From Pseudomonadota bacterium (GTDB lineage Bacteria > Pseudomonadota > Alphaproteobacteria > Micropepsales > Micropepsaceae), in the NCBI GenBank assembly GCA_021851325.1, contig JAJZDZ010000008.1:62001-126000 (forward strand): a stretch of DNA of 64,000 nucleotides. The letters run 5' to 3'. The translations under genes and the position numbers were made by a program. A model generated the notes under the pieces. That model was not told the origin of the DNA. It ran no database searches and worked only from the letters and a program-made list of their open reading frames with translations. Of this stretch, positions 24,633 to 33,553 are shown piece by piece. The stretch's first letter is position 1, and each line of letters begins with the position of its first letter.

Positions 24633-26341
24633 TGCGACTCCCGTTCCACCATATCTCCACTTGCACCAACCAGGAAATCGAGGTCGCAGCCCCGGTCAGC
24701 CTGTTGCACCGTTTCGCAATAGAGTTTGGCCCAGCCACGAGAATAGAGCGGCTGATACTGGTATTTCTTCAGATGCTTTCGACGCCGGGCGAGTTCGCTG
24801 TCATCGACCAGAAGTTCAAGACGGCGGTTAGGCCCGTCGAGTAGGATGTCATCGCCTTGGCGTACGAGAGCCAAAGTTCCTCCCGCCGCCGCTTCAGGAG
24901 CCACGTGGAGTATCACCGAGCCAAATGCCGTTCCACTCATGCGCGCGTCCGATATGCGAACCATATCGCGCACGCCCCTTTCGAGAAGCTTTTTCGGAAG
25001 CGCCATATTCCCCACTTCTGGCATTCCAGGATAGCCTTTGGGTCCACATCCTTTCAGGACAAGTATCGAGTTCTCATCTACGTTAAGGGACGGATCGTCG
25101 ATGCGCGCCTTGTAATCCTCGATGCTTTCAAACACCACGGCCCGGCCGCGATGCTTCAGGAGCGACGGGGTGGCGGCGCTGGGCTTTATGATAGCCCCCT
25201 GCGGGCAAAGATTGCCACGCAATACCCAGACACCCGATGACAAGCTAACCGGCTGGTCCATCGTGCGGATGACTTCCCGGTTTGTGCATTCAGCTCCGGC
25301 CGCGATCGCAGCCACTGTCTCACCTGAAACCGTCAAGCAGTCCCGGTTGATCAATGAATCCAGTTCCCGCATCACCGCAGGTATGCCACCTGCGTAGCAG
25401 AAATCCTCCATCAGAAATCGGCCTGATGGCATCAGATCAACGAGCAGGGGAACATCGCGGCCAAGAACGTCAAAATCGTCGAGAGAAAGCGGCACGCCGA
25501 GGCGGCCTGCCAGCGCGAGTAGATGCAAGATTGCGTTTGTTGATCCGCCAATAGCTGCATGTATTCGAATGGCATTCTCGAATGACTGGCGTGATAGTAC
25601 GTCCGACATGCGGGTATTTTCCCGAACAAGCTTGACGATAGCCCGACCGCTCATATGCGCAAGGGTCCGCCGCCGCCCATCAACGGCCGGCAGCGCGGCA
25701 TTGTACGGGAGGCTGAGACCCAGGGCTTCCACCAGACTGGCCATCGTCGAGGCCGTCCCCATCGTCATGCAGGTACCGGCACTGCGCGACATCCCGCTTT
25801 CAGCGGCCATAAAGTCGGAGAGCGTCATGTCTCCAGCACGTACCGCCTCGGAAAATTTCCAGACATCCGTACCAGATCCGATATCCTTACCGCGATATTT
25901 TCCGTTCAGCATGGGCCCGGAGGACACCACTATTGTAGGCAGATCGACGCTGGCCGCACCCATCATCTGGCCTGGTGTTGTCTTGTCACAGCCACCAAGA
26001 AGTACAACACCGTCAATGGGATTGCCGCGGATGGATTCCTCAACTTCCATGGCGAGAAGATTGCGAAATAGCATCGCGGTGGGACGCATCTGCGTCTCGC
26101 CAAGAGACATGGCCGGAAATTCAAGTGGCAAGCCGCCCGCTTCCCAGACGCCGCGCTTCACATGTTCGGCGATATCCCGCAGATGAGCGTTGCATGGGGT
26201 CAATTCCGACCAGGTATTGCAAATGCCAATTACCGGGCGCCCGTCAAAGACATGGTCAGGAAGGCCTTCGCTCTTCATCCAGCTCCGGTGAATGAACCCG
26301 TCCCGGTCAATTTTTCCGTAGCTTTTGCTGCTGCGTGACAC
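24629..26341 (-). CDS. IlvD/Edd-family sugar-acid dehydratase
   Basis: 570-residue iron-sulfur dehydratase. Cluster cysteines are visible in CNTWSELTPCN, LGGCDKTTPGQ and AGTCMTMGTAST; later segments LKGCGPKGYPGMPEVGNM and DARMSGTAFGSVILH are diagnostic of IlvD/Edd. Within the family it looks like the pentonate/hexonate dehydratase group (L-arabinonate, D-fuconate, galactonate) and not dihydroxyacid dehydratase, given its place beside dgoK and dgoA. Expected reaction: D-galactonate to 2-dehydro-3-deoxygalactonate. Classical operons use the unrelated enolase-superfamily DgoD. Start is a GTG with a GGGAAGG ribosome site. Confidence 0.9.
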   Translation of the reverse strand: MSRSSKSYGKIDRDGFIHRSWMKSEGLPDHVFDGRPVIGICNTWSELTPCNAHLRDIAEHVKRGVWEAGGLPLEFPAMSLGETQMRPTAMLFRNLLAMEVEESIRGNPIDGVVLLGGCDKTTPGQMMGAASVDLPTIVVSSGPMLNGKYRGKDIGSGTDVWKFSEAVRAGDMTLSDFMAAESGMSRSAGTCMTMGTASTMASLVEALGLSLPYNAALPAVDGRRRTLAHMSGRAIVKLVRENTRMSDVLSRQSFENAIRIHAAIGGSTNAILHLLALAGRLGVPLSLDDFDVLGRDVPLLVDLMPSGRFLMEDFCYAGGIPAVMRELDSLINRDCLTVSGETVAAIAAGAECTNREVIRTMDQPVSLSSGVWVLRGNLCPQGAIIKPSAATPSLLKHRGRAVVFESIEDYKARIDDPSLNVDENSILVLKGCGPKGYPGMPEVGNMALPKKLLERGVRDMVRISDARMSGTAFGSVILHVAPEAAAGGTLALVRQGDDILLDGPNRRLELLVDDSELARRRKHLKKYQYQPLYSRGWAKLYCETVQQADRGCDLDFLVGASGDMVERESH

Positions 26342-26380
26342 GGTTACCTTCCCGCTCTTTATTGTGACGATTTGGCAAAT

Positions 26381-28342
26381 TCATTTGGAGATTAGCCGCC
26401 AGGCTGAAACGCTTGCCGGTGGCATGTCCTGAGCACCAAGCAAAAATTCAGCATTGGGAGGAGCTGGCGCTTTTCGCCGTTCAGTCGAATAGTTGAAGGC
26501 GAACCTGATCATTCCCTTATCCCGCGTACGCACGCCCGAATCCCGGTTTTGCACACCTAACCCCGCACGAAGGGCAAGTTCAGAAAGAATGTAATGAAGA
26601 AATTCCTGATCGGGCCAGGTTGCAAGGTATTCGATGTGGTCCTTCCGGTACCATGCCCCGCTGCCATCAGAAAAGGCTGCCAGAGGAGAGAGCGAAGTCT
26701 CTATGTGTTCACGCCAGGTAAGGCCATGAAACACACGCTCCTTGACGTGCACGGTTTCCTTCCAGCGCGGCGCCAGACTTTCAACACGGGTAATGGTTAC
26801 GCCCGTTAACGCAGACAGGCTTCCTGGAGGAAGCTCGGGCGCGATGGCAAGATTCGTCGTCTTGGATCCTGAACGTGGTCCCAGCAGAACTGGCACGCTG
26901 AGCTGTTGAAGAGCATTCGCAAATTTGTTGTCAGCAATTGGCAGCGACGGAACGATGACGAGTTTGTATGGGGAAAGATCGTGGTCCTCTGGCACGATAT
27001 CGACATCTAGTCCGAGATTGCGCAAGCCCTCATACATCTCGAACGCCAGGCGCAGCCAGCGGAAGGTCTTTGCCTGAGGCTGGATTTGAAGCAGCCAGTC
27101 GGCCTCGTAGGAAAACACGAGCGCGACAGGCGCAATGTCCGCAGTGGGGAGTGGAGCAAGTCTGGATATCTCCTCGGTAACCTGCCTGACCTCGAGATAT
27201 GCAACATCTGGTTTGTTATTCGGGAGATTGAGGGCTGCGTGCATCTGTTCCTGGGCAAACGGAACCTGCCGCCAGCGAAAATACGAAACGATTTCGGCAC
27301 CATGGGCGATCGCTTCCCAGGTCCATAGCCGGACCATGCCAGGCAAAGGTGCTGGATTGAATGCGGCCCAGTTTACCGGGCCGGGCTGCTGTTCCATTAC
27401 CCACATCCGTCCACGTCCGCAGCCACGATAGAGATCGTGGTGAAATGCTGCGATATCGGGATGTCCTTGGCGCATATATTCGCGCTTCTGCGGCTCTGAA
27501 AACCAGAATTGCTCGGTAAACCCGAGTGGATAGGAATCCCATGCAGCTACGTCGAGGTCGCGTGCCACCGCGAAATGATCAAACTCGGTATAAAAGCCCA
27601 TAAAATTGTGCACTATATCCCGACCAGGAGAGAGACGGCGCAGTATGTCAACCTGCATGGCGTTGAACGATGCAACCTGATCAGATGAGAAGCGCCAGTA
27701 GTCCAGCCGATGAGCTGGCGTAGCTTCTGTCACGGTACTGCAGGGCGGATCAATCTGAGCAAAGTCCTCATATTCCTGAGACCAGAACACCGTGCCCCAC
27801 GCTTTGTTGAGTGCCTGGATGTTTTCGTAACGCAACTTCAGCCAGTTGCGAAACGCCTCGGCAGCGGCAGCTGAATAGCTGATGGTGGTATCGTGACAGC
27901 CATACTCATTGTCTGTTTGCCAGGCGACGACGGCGTGGTGGGAGCCGTACCGGGAGGCCATAGCAGTAACGATGCGGGCGGCTTCATCACGGTATACCGG
28001 ACTGGAAAAGCAGTAGTGACGCCGTGAGCCAAATTTGCGCTGCTGTCCCCGGGCATCACACGCGAGGATTTCCGGATGGCGATCTACCAGCCACTTCGGC
28101 GGGCAGGCCGTAGGCGTTCCCATGATGATACCGAGGTTCTCGCCGGCCAGTGTTTCAACCGCGCGGTCAAGCCATTCCCAGTCAAATCGCCCTGGATGTG
28201 GTTCGATGTGACTCCAGGTGAACTCGCCGATTCTGACCCGGCTAATACCGAGTTCAGCCATGGCGCGAGCATCCGTCGCCCACAGGTCTTCGTCCCAGTG
28301 CTCAGGATAGTAGCAGACACCTAAACGGGGGTGTGCCGTCAT
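26381..28342 (-). CDS. beta-galactosidase, family GH42
   Basis: 653-residue glycoside hydrolase. The N-terminus RLGVCYYPEHWDEDLWATDA and the motif RIGEFTWSHIEP are typical of GH42. The acid/base glutamate is in WQTDNEYGC (about residue 145), and the nucleophile is in VMEQQPGPVNW (about 315). There is no signal peptide, so it acts inside the cell on imported beta-galactosides. It starts with GAGG a few bases upstream of ATG. It lies 39 bases before the dehydratase gene and belongs to the same operon, feeding galactose into the oxidative route. Confidence 0.93.
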   Translation of the reverse strand: MTAHPRLGVCYYPEHWDEDLWATDARAMAELGISRVRIGEFTWSHIEPHPGRFDWEWLDRAVETLAGENLGIIMGTPTACPPKWLVDRHPEILACDARGQQRKFGSRRHYCFSSPVYRDEAARIVTAMASRYGSHHAVVAWQTDNEYGCHDTTISYSAAAAEAFRNWLKLRYENIQALNKAWGTVFWSQEYEDFAQIDPPCSTVTEATPAHRLDYWRFSSDQVASFNAMQVDILRRLSPGRDIVHNFMGFYTEFDHFAVARDLDVAAWDSYPLGFTEQFWFSEPQKREYMRQGHPDIAAFHHDLYRGCGRGRMWVMEQQPGPVNWAAFNPAPLPGMVRLWTWEAIAHGAEIVSYFRWRQVPFAQEQMHAALNLPNNKPDVAYLEVRQVTEEISRLAPLPTADIAPVALVFSYEADWLLQIQPQAKTFRWLRLAFEMYEGLRNLGLDVDIVPEDHDLSPYKLVIVPSLPIADNKFANALQQLSVPVLLGPRSGSKTTNLAIAPELPPGSLSALTGVTITRVESLAPRWKETVHVKERVFHGLTWREHIETSLSPLAAFSDGSGAWYRKDHIEYLATWPDQEFLHYILSELALRAGLGVQNRDSGVRTRDKGMIRFAFNYSTERRKAPAPPNAEFLLGAQDMPPASVSAWRLISK

Positions 28343-28654
28343 ATTTCATCCTCAGATATTTTGGCCATCATCGGCATGAGCAGAAACTATACGTTCTTGG
28401 GTGGCTAAGTTTGCAAGGTCAGGAAAGATGACATGGCTGAGCAGCATAGAATAGCCTTTAGGTAGCCGGCATGTGATCGGTTGCCGGATTGCGATGGCGA
28501 TGCCGCTGTATCGATGATCGGGTTCTTTCTTCCCCCGCAAGATAGAACCATCGAGACATACCAGGCCGGTTTTGATAAACCACGGTGGGTTCGTCTCTGA
28601 ACCGGCCGAAGAGCGGACATGGTGGTGTGGCACGACAGGCTCCTCGCGCAGTCG
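28343..28654. other. gap inside sugar operon, no clear gene
   Basis: 312 bases between the lactonase and the GH42 gene. A 93-codon minus-strand frame (28352-28633) starts with MPHHHVRSSAGSE and contains PWFIKTGLVCLDGSILRGKK, but it resembles nothing I know, and a second frame overlaps it. It may be a decayed gene or a leader with a second promoter for the GH42-dgoA part. Confidence 0.35.
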
Positions 28655-29527
28655 CTATCCCGCAAAGTCAGCAACCGGCAACCCACCTATGCCGACGTCG
28701 ACAGCGAAAATCGAGCCCGCAAGCGGTTCGCAGGCAAGCTGCCGCGAATTAAGACCCATCCGTGCGCTGGTGATGTATAGGGTCGAAAGATCGGGACCAC
28801 CAAATGCGCAACTTGTCGGCTGCGATACTGGAAGGTAGATAATCCGATCGATCCGGCCATCTGGTGCATAGCGTACCACCCGCGCGCCGCCCCACTGGGC
28901 GTTCCACAAATATCCTTCGCAATCCATCGCCGAGCCATCAGGTGTCATGGATTGCCCCGCGGTGGTAGCGAAGATGCGTCGGTTTGAAAGCCGCGCGTCT
29001 TTCCTTTCGAAGTCAAAGGCAAATATGGTCTGAATTCGGGAATCGGCAAAATAAAACGTTGTGTCGTCGGGGCTCCAGGCAAGGGTATTGGCGATGCCGA
29101 TGTTATCAAGAATACGCCGGGCGCTCTGGTTTGAACTGATGCAATAGAGCGCGCCAGTATTTTGCTCTTCGCCATCATGCATGGTGCCAACCCAGAAGCG
29201 TCCCATGCTGTCGGCCTTGGCATCATTGCAGCGATTTTGAAGGCGGTCTTCCTCAATATTCCATTTGCTATGGAGCGTTCCGCGCTCAGGTTCGAAGAGC
29301 GCACAGCCGCGGTCACAGGCGACAATCAGAGTACCATCTGCCCGGAGAGCAAGGCCGCTCGGTCCCGCATCAACAGCAAAGCGGTGATGAACGCCGGTGC
29401 TTGGACACAGGAATTCAATGGCGTGTCCCTTGATGTCGACCCAATAAAGCCTGCCAGAACGCCTGTCCCAGCATGGGCCTTCCGCCAAAAGACAGTCGCG
29501 GCGCAGGACACATTCGACGTCAGTCAT
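28655..29527 (-). CDS. SMP-30/gluconolactonase-type sugar lactonase
   Basis: 290-residue six-bladed propeller lactonase when started at MTDVECVLRRDCLLAEGP (ATG at 29525-29527); an upstream in-frame ATG would add an unlikely tail. Metal and active-site motifs are LLAEGPCWD (glutamate), QNRCNDAKADSMGRFWVGTM (N and D ligands) and NTLAWSPDDTTFYFADS. It hydrolyses an aldonolactone, here most likely D-galactonolactone, to the acid. The start overlaps the end of the alpha-galactosidase gene by 8 bases, so it is translated from the same message. Confidence 0.92.
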   Translation of the reverse strand: MTDVECVLRRDCLLAEGPCWDRRSGRLYWVDIKGHAIEFLCPSTGVHHRFAVDAGPSGLALRADGTLIVACDRGCALFEPERGTLHSKWNIEEDRLQNRCNDAKADSMGRFWVGTMHDGEEQNTGALYCISSNQSARRILDNIGIANTLAWSPDDTTFYFADSRIQTIFAFDFERKDARLSNRRIFATTAGQSMTPDGSAMDCEGYLWNAQWGGARVVRYAPDGRIDRIIYLPVSQPTSCAFGGPDLSTLYITSARMGLNSRQLACEPLAGSIFAVDVGIGGLPVADFAG

Positions 29528-31667
29528 TTGCAGCGTCCATGTGTTTGAGGACGAATATAGCCACCTCTCCGGCAGCCATGACGGGCAACGGCAAACCTCG
29601 CTCACACAACACTGGCGCTGGCATTATGACGGCTTCACCGCGGCTGACAGGGGGTGTGTACTTCGCCCGTGAGAGGGCACCCGGAGAAGCGTTGAGTTGA
29701 TGAACGCTCCAGTTGCCGCCTTTAAGGCCCGGAATACGCAGCGGCGCCAATAGAGGATAGGGTGATGAACCCAAGTGGGCGACCGATACCAGTGCAACCT
29801 GCTGATCTATCGCCACAAATCCACATATGGCGCTATCATCGTGTTCAAGGCGCAGGATCTGCGCATGGCTTAAGTGATCGCGCCAGCGCTTATGCTCACG
29901 GATAATGGCGGCGACTTGTGCGCGTTCTTGAGCGGACAGGCTCAGCAGATTTGCTTCGATGCCCATATGACCAAAGAATGCGGTATAGGCCCGAAAAGCT
30001 GTGGAGGCCTCACGTCCAGTGGTATGGGCGCGTCTAGGACCAATGTGGCAACCCATGACTTCAGGTGGAAAAAAGATGGAAAAACCACGCTGTATCATCT
30101 GGCGGTCATAGGGGTCATTGCAGTCCGAGGTCCAGATCCGTTCGGCACGCGACAGCATTGCATAGTCAGCACGTGCACCGCCTGAAGCGCAGGCCTCGAT
30201 TTCTACCTCTGGGTAGGCATCGCGCACACGGTCAAGCAAACGATAAAGAGCCTGGGTTTGAGCAAAGCTGGCCGGTCGCCCAGCACTGAACCCATGGCTG
30301 ACGTCACGATTGGCGTCCCATTTCAAATAGGAAATCGGATATTGTCGTAACAAGGCATCAAGCTGCTGGAAAATAGTTTCGAATACTTCGGGACGGGTAA
30401 GGTCAAGAATGTACTGCGCGCGCCCTAAGGGCTGGTTCCGGCCATGTATTCCAAGTATCCAGTCTGGGTGTGCTCGCATCAGGTCGCTGTCGCTGTTGAC
30501 CATTTCCGGCTCAACCCACAACCCGAATTCCATGCCCCGCGCAATGACGTGACGGATCAAGGGAGCAAGACCGTCCGGATATTTGTTGCGATCGACCTCC
30601 CAGTCGCCAAGACCGGCTTTATCGTGTATCCGTCCCTTGAACCACCCGTCATCCAGAACAAACCGTTCAACTCCGACGTCTGCAGCCAGGTCGGCCAGCT
30701 GCTTGAGCTTTTCGACGTCGTGTTCAAAGTAGACGGCTTCCCAGGTATTGAAATGAACTGGCCGAGGCTTGCTGTAAATTCCTGCCGGTACGATTTTTTG
30801 TCGTACAAAGGCATGGAATTTTCGGGACACATCGTTTAAGCCCCGCTCCCCTCGCGCAACGTGTACAGCCGGGCTGTGCCAGCTTTCGCCGCGTTTGAGA
30901 CTAATTTCCCCCGGTGCAAGAAGAACGCCAGCCTGTAACTGGATGCGCCCATCGCGCAAACGCTCGGCGATAATCCTGTGGTTGCCACTCCAGGCCAGAT
31001 GCAGGGCTATGACTGCGCCATGGTGCTCTGCGAACCCCTTTTCGCCAGCGATCAGAAAAGGTGGACTATGATGAGAGGTACGGCCTGTTCGGTTTTCTTT
31101 GGTAAGTTGACCTGAGGCGAGGTAGTGGCGGAGTTGCTGAAATTCTAGGGCCCAGCGGCCGTTGAAATGCAGCAGATCCGCGAATTCAGTCGGAAGGGTT
31201 AACCCCGCAAGCCAGTCAAGCTGCAAACCATCCGCACCGGTATTCGTCATGCTGATCTGGCTGGTTAGGACACTGGTTCTTTGGTCGAGTGAGAGCTTCA
31301 AATGTAAGGTCGCAGCCAGATCCGTGTCGGTAAGCGTGAAAGCTATCTGCGAGCGATCTGCGTGATATTCCGTGAGGCCGAAATTGGTGATGGTGTCGGA
31401 GTTTCCGCGCTGGACCTGAACCGCGGGATGTCCGGTAAAGCCACTTCCTAGCTGGGGCAGGAGACTGAGGGCCTCGCCTGTATCAAGTAAACCATGCGGG
31501 ACAGGCGTTTCCATGGCCCTAACCAGATGCACGAGGTCAACGTCGTCGGGCAGGCGCGTTCCCCAGTGGACAATTTCCGGAATGCGCCCGTGCTTGAATT
31601 CAAGCACGACCGTATCGCTTGAACTATCGAGCCGATGTGGACCGTCAGTGAATTCGGAAATGGTCAT
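29520..31667 (-). CDS. alpha-galactosidase, family GH36
   Basis: 715-residue enzyme. The N-terminal beta-sandwich is followed by the TIM barrel with FNTWEAVYF, FVLDDGWF and GLWVEPEMVN. The nucleophile is in YLKWDANRD (about residue 450) and the acid/base in SDCNDP (about 514). It has no signal peptide, so it works on imported melibiose- or raffinose-like sugars. It is the first gene of the leftward catabolic operon; the promoter must lie in the long gap upstream. Length and domain order are normal for bacterial GH36. Confidence 0.94.
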   Translation of the reverse strand: MTISEFTDGPHRLDSSSDTVVLEFKHGRIPEIVHWGTRLPDDVDLVHLVRAMETPVPHGLLDTGEALSLLPQLGSGFTGHPAVQVQRGNSDTITNFGLTEYHADRSQIAFTLTDTDLAATLHLKLSLDQRTSVLTSQISMTNTGADGLQLDWLAGLTLPTEFADLLHFNGRWALEFQQLRHYLASGQLTKENRTGRTSHHSPPFLIAGEKGFAEHHGAVIALHLAWSGNHRIIAERLRDGRIQLQAGVLLAPGEISLKRGESWHSPAVHVARGERGLNDVSRKFHAFVRQKIVPAGIYSKPRPVHFNTWEAVYFEHDVEKLKQLADLAADVGVERFVLDDGWFKGRIHDKAGLGDWEVDRNKYPDGLAPLIRHVIARGMEFGLWVEPEMVNSDSDLMRAHPDWILGIHGRNQPLGRAQYILDLTRPEVFETIFQQLDALLRQYPISYLKWDANRDVSHGFSAGRPASFAQTQALYRLLDRVRDAYPEVEIEACASGGARADYAMLSRAERIWTSDCNDPYDRQMIQRGFSIFFPPEVMGCHIGPRRAHTTGREASTAFRAYTAFFGHMGIEANLLSLSAQERAQVAAIIREHKRWRDHLSHAQILRLEHDDSAICGFVAIDQQVALVSVAHLGSSPYPLLAPLRIPGLKGGNWSVHQLNASPGALSRAKYTPPVSRGEAVIMPAPVLCERGLPLPVMAAGEVAIFVLKHMDAAND

Positions 31668-32438
31668 ACGAGATGCCCCTGAGGTTCAGTTCATGAGCCT
31701 TCCTTGCAGCGCAAATATGATGGTCGGAACCAAGCCCGGGGTAGCAATAAGCCCGGGGAGAACGTGGGATATGGATGTGCTCGAGCGGTCCCTTCGCCAA
31801 TGCCGATCGCAGGTGCTTTGAAGTAGGCATGGTTGGCAGCCGGACGTTGGGTTTGGATTTGAGGTTGGAGGTGGCAACAGGTCAGGTGCGTAAAGGATGG
31901 AAGCCTATCACTGGGCAAGTTTGAGACAAAGCTCGCGTTCGGCCTACACTGGCGGGAGGGGCATTTCCCGCGATGACGATGGCCTCATGTTTGGCGTGGC
32001 CGTGCGATTGAGGTGGTGATGCCCGATAGCAGGATTGGTTTACGGAATCGCGGAGGAAGAACTTTCTTTTTAAGAGGGCCCAAGCACGGAAGGAACCGGG
32101 GAATGTCGTGAATTGGGATCGGGCCTCCGTGCCCCGCTCCCTCGGCATGGGCCCACTGCTGGGCTCGTGCCCTGCCGGGTGAATCTGGGTTGAGGGTGGG
32201 CTCAGAGCCCGATGGTGTCTGACGCCAGGGCGGCGATCCAGGAATTTTATCCCGGCGCGGCAGAAAGCCGGCGTTAAACCTGGGTTATCACGAGGAAGAA
32301 TGACGCCAAGGCTCTGGATTTCCGAGCATGTCAGAACGGTGTGGGGCAATAGAGCTCGCGCCCAGCATGGTTCCGACCCGAATTGACCAAGCTTAGATGC
32401 TCTGCCAAGAAACCCGTGAGCAGGGATGAAATGTAGGA
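31668..32438. other. long gap upstream of GH36 and tetR genes
   Basis: 771 bases between two divergent genes. It must hold promoters for both. A 267-codon minus-strand frame covers much of it but overlaps the tetR gene and has a random make-up (many P, S, R, C). I see no RNA gene, transposase or clear repeat. Confidence 0.4.
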
Positions 32439-33182
32439 ATGTCAGGTTCGAAGAGCAGTAAGATACGCGGAAAGGGTGCCCGGTCTTCGGCGGCAGCAGA
32501 ACCGATGGACGGTATCTTGCCGGCCAGCCAGGAAAGGAGCCGCGCCGCACGTGAGCGTATGCTGAACGCAGGAGAGGCTGTCTTTGCCCGTATGGGTTAC
32601 AACAATGCTCATGTGTCCGACATTGCTTCTGCTGCAGGATGCTCAGTTGGAAGCTTTTATCGACGCTTCCGGGACAAGGAAGCACTGTTTCGCGCCTTGC
32701 ACCAGAAAATCATCGAGCAGCGGCGGCAACGTAACGAGCAGTTTTATGCCCGCCCGGAACTTGCAGATCTCCCTAGTGCTGAGGTGATACGCCTCTTCAT
32801 CAAAGACATACTTGGTCACTTCAAACAGAATGGCGGGTTTATTCGTGCCCTTTTTCAGCGGACGCTGGACGAGGGCAATCGGGACTACTGGCCGGAGCTA
32901 CGCAAGGCGGCCGCGCTTGAAGGGGAGGGGCTTGCCCGTTTTCTACGCGGCCGTGGAGAACTCGCGCATTCCGATAACCATTATAGCTGTGATTTCATTG
33001 TTCGGGTGATCGAGGGGACAATCGTACACGCAGTACTACATGCGGGAAATGCGCTGAAGGACGAAGAACAGTTCCTCGACGACCTTGCACGTGTCGCCAC
33101 CCGCTATCTTGAAATCGGCGGTTCCTCCGGTCGCGCGGCAGGGCAGAAGAAGTCCAGGACCGGTAAGCCTCCCACCACGTGA
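32439..33182 (+). CDS. TetR-family transcription regulator
   Basis: 247 residues. The DNA-binding domain spans about 28-75: RMLNAGEAVFARMGYNNAHV, then SDIASAAGCSVGSFYRRFRDKEALF, the usual TetR helix-turn-helix. The C-terminal ligand domain is helical, with an R/K-rich tail. The basic N-terminal extension of about 25 residues is unusual. It is divergent from the galactoside operon and upstream of the sulfatase in the same direction, so it may control either; no operator could be fixed by eye. Confidence 0.9.
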   Translation: MSGSKSSKIRGKGARSSAAAEPMDGILPASQERSRAARERMLNAGEAVFARMGYNNAHVSDIASAAGCSVGSFYRRFRDKEALFRALHQKIIEQRRQRNEQFYARPELADLPSAEVIRLFIKDILGHFKQNGGFIRALFQRTLDEGNRDYWPELRKAAALEGEGLARFLRGRGELAHSDNHYSCDFIVRVIEGTIVHAVLHAGNALKDEEQFLDDLARVATRYLEIGGSSGRAAGQKKSRTGKPPTT

Positions 33183-33553
33183 ATTCAAGGCACCGCAGGC
33201 TGCCTGCGCCACACGCATCGGCAAGGATGGCTTGACCCGCGTATTTTTCAGGCCATAATGAGAACAACAATTCCGGTTTTGCCTCTATCTGAATGTGATG
33301 CCGGGGGTGCCGATCAGGTATCGAGTGGCAGTGCCATCACCTGCCAGGAGGGGCGATGACGCTTGTGACCTGACTCCACGCAGGCCCGCAAGGACCGGAA
33401 TATTTTATCCATTGGAAGCAAAAGCCATGCGTTTGCGGATGCTTCCCGAGACTGACGGACACTTCAACGGAGCAGCGAGTCATGCGTACGTGATCGGTTC
33501 GCGCCACACTTCGATCTGCTGTTGCTCATTCACTAGTGTTTAAGGAGAACATC
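33183..33553. other. gap between tetR and sulfatase genes
   Basis: 371 bases without a convincing gene. The last bases hold a strong ribosome site (AAGGAGA) for the sulfatase. The length suggests that the sulfatase has its own promoter here. Nothing else was recognised. Confidence 0.4.

Noticed and set aside
31882-32685. 267-codon open frame on the minus strand in the gap before tetR
   Set aside because: It overlaps the clear TetR helix-turn-helix coding region, has no ribosome site and a random composition rich in P, S, R and C.
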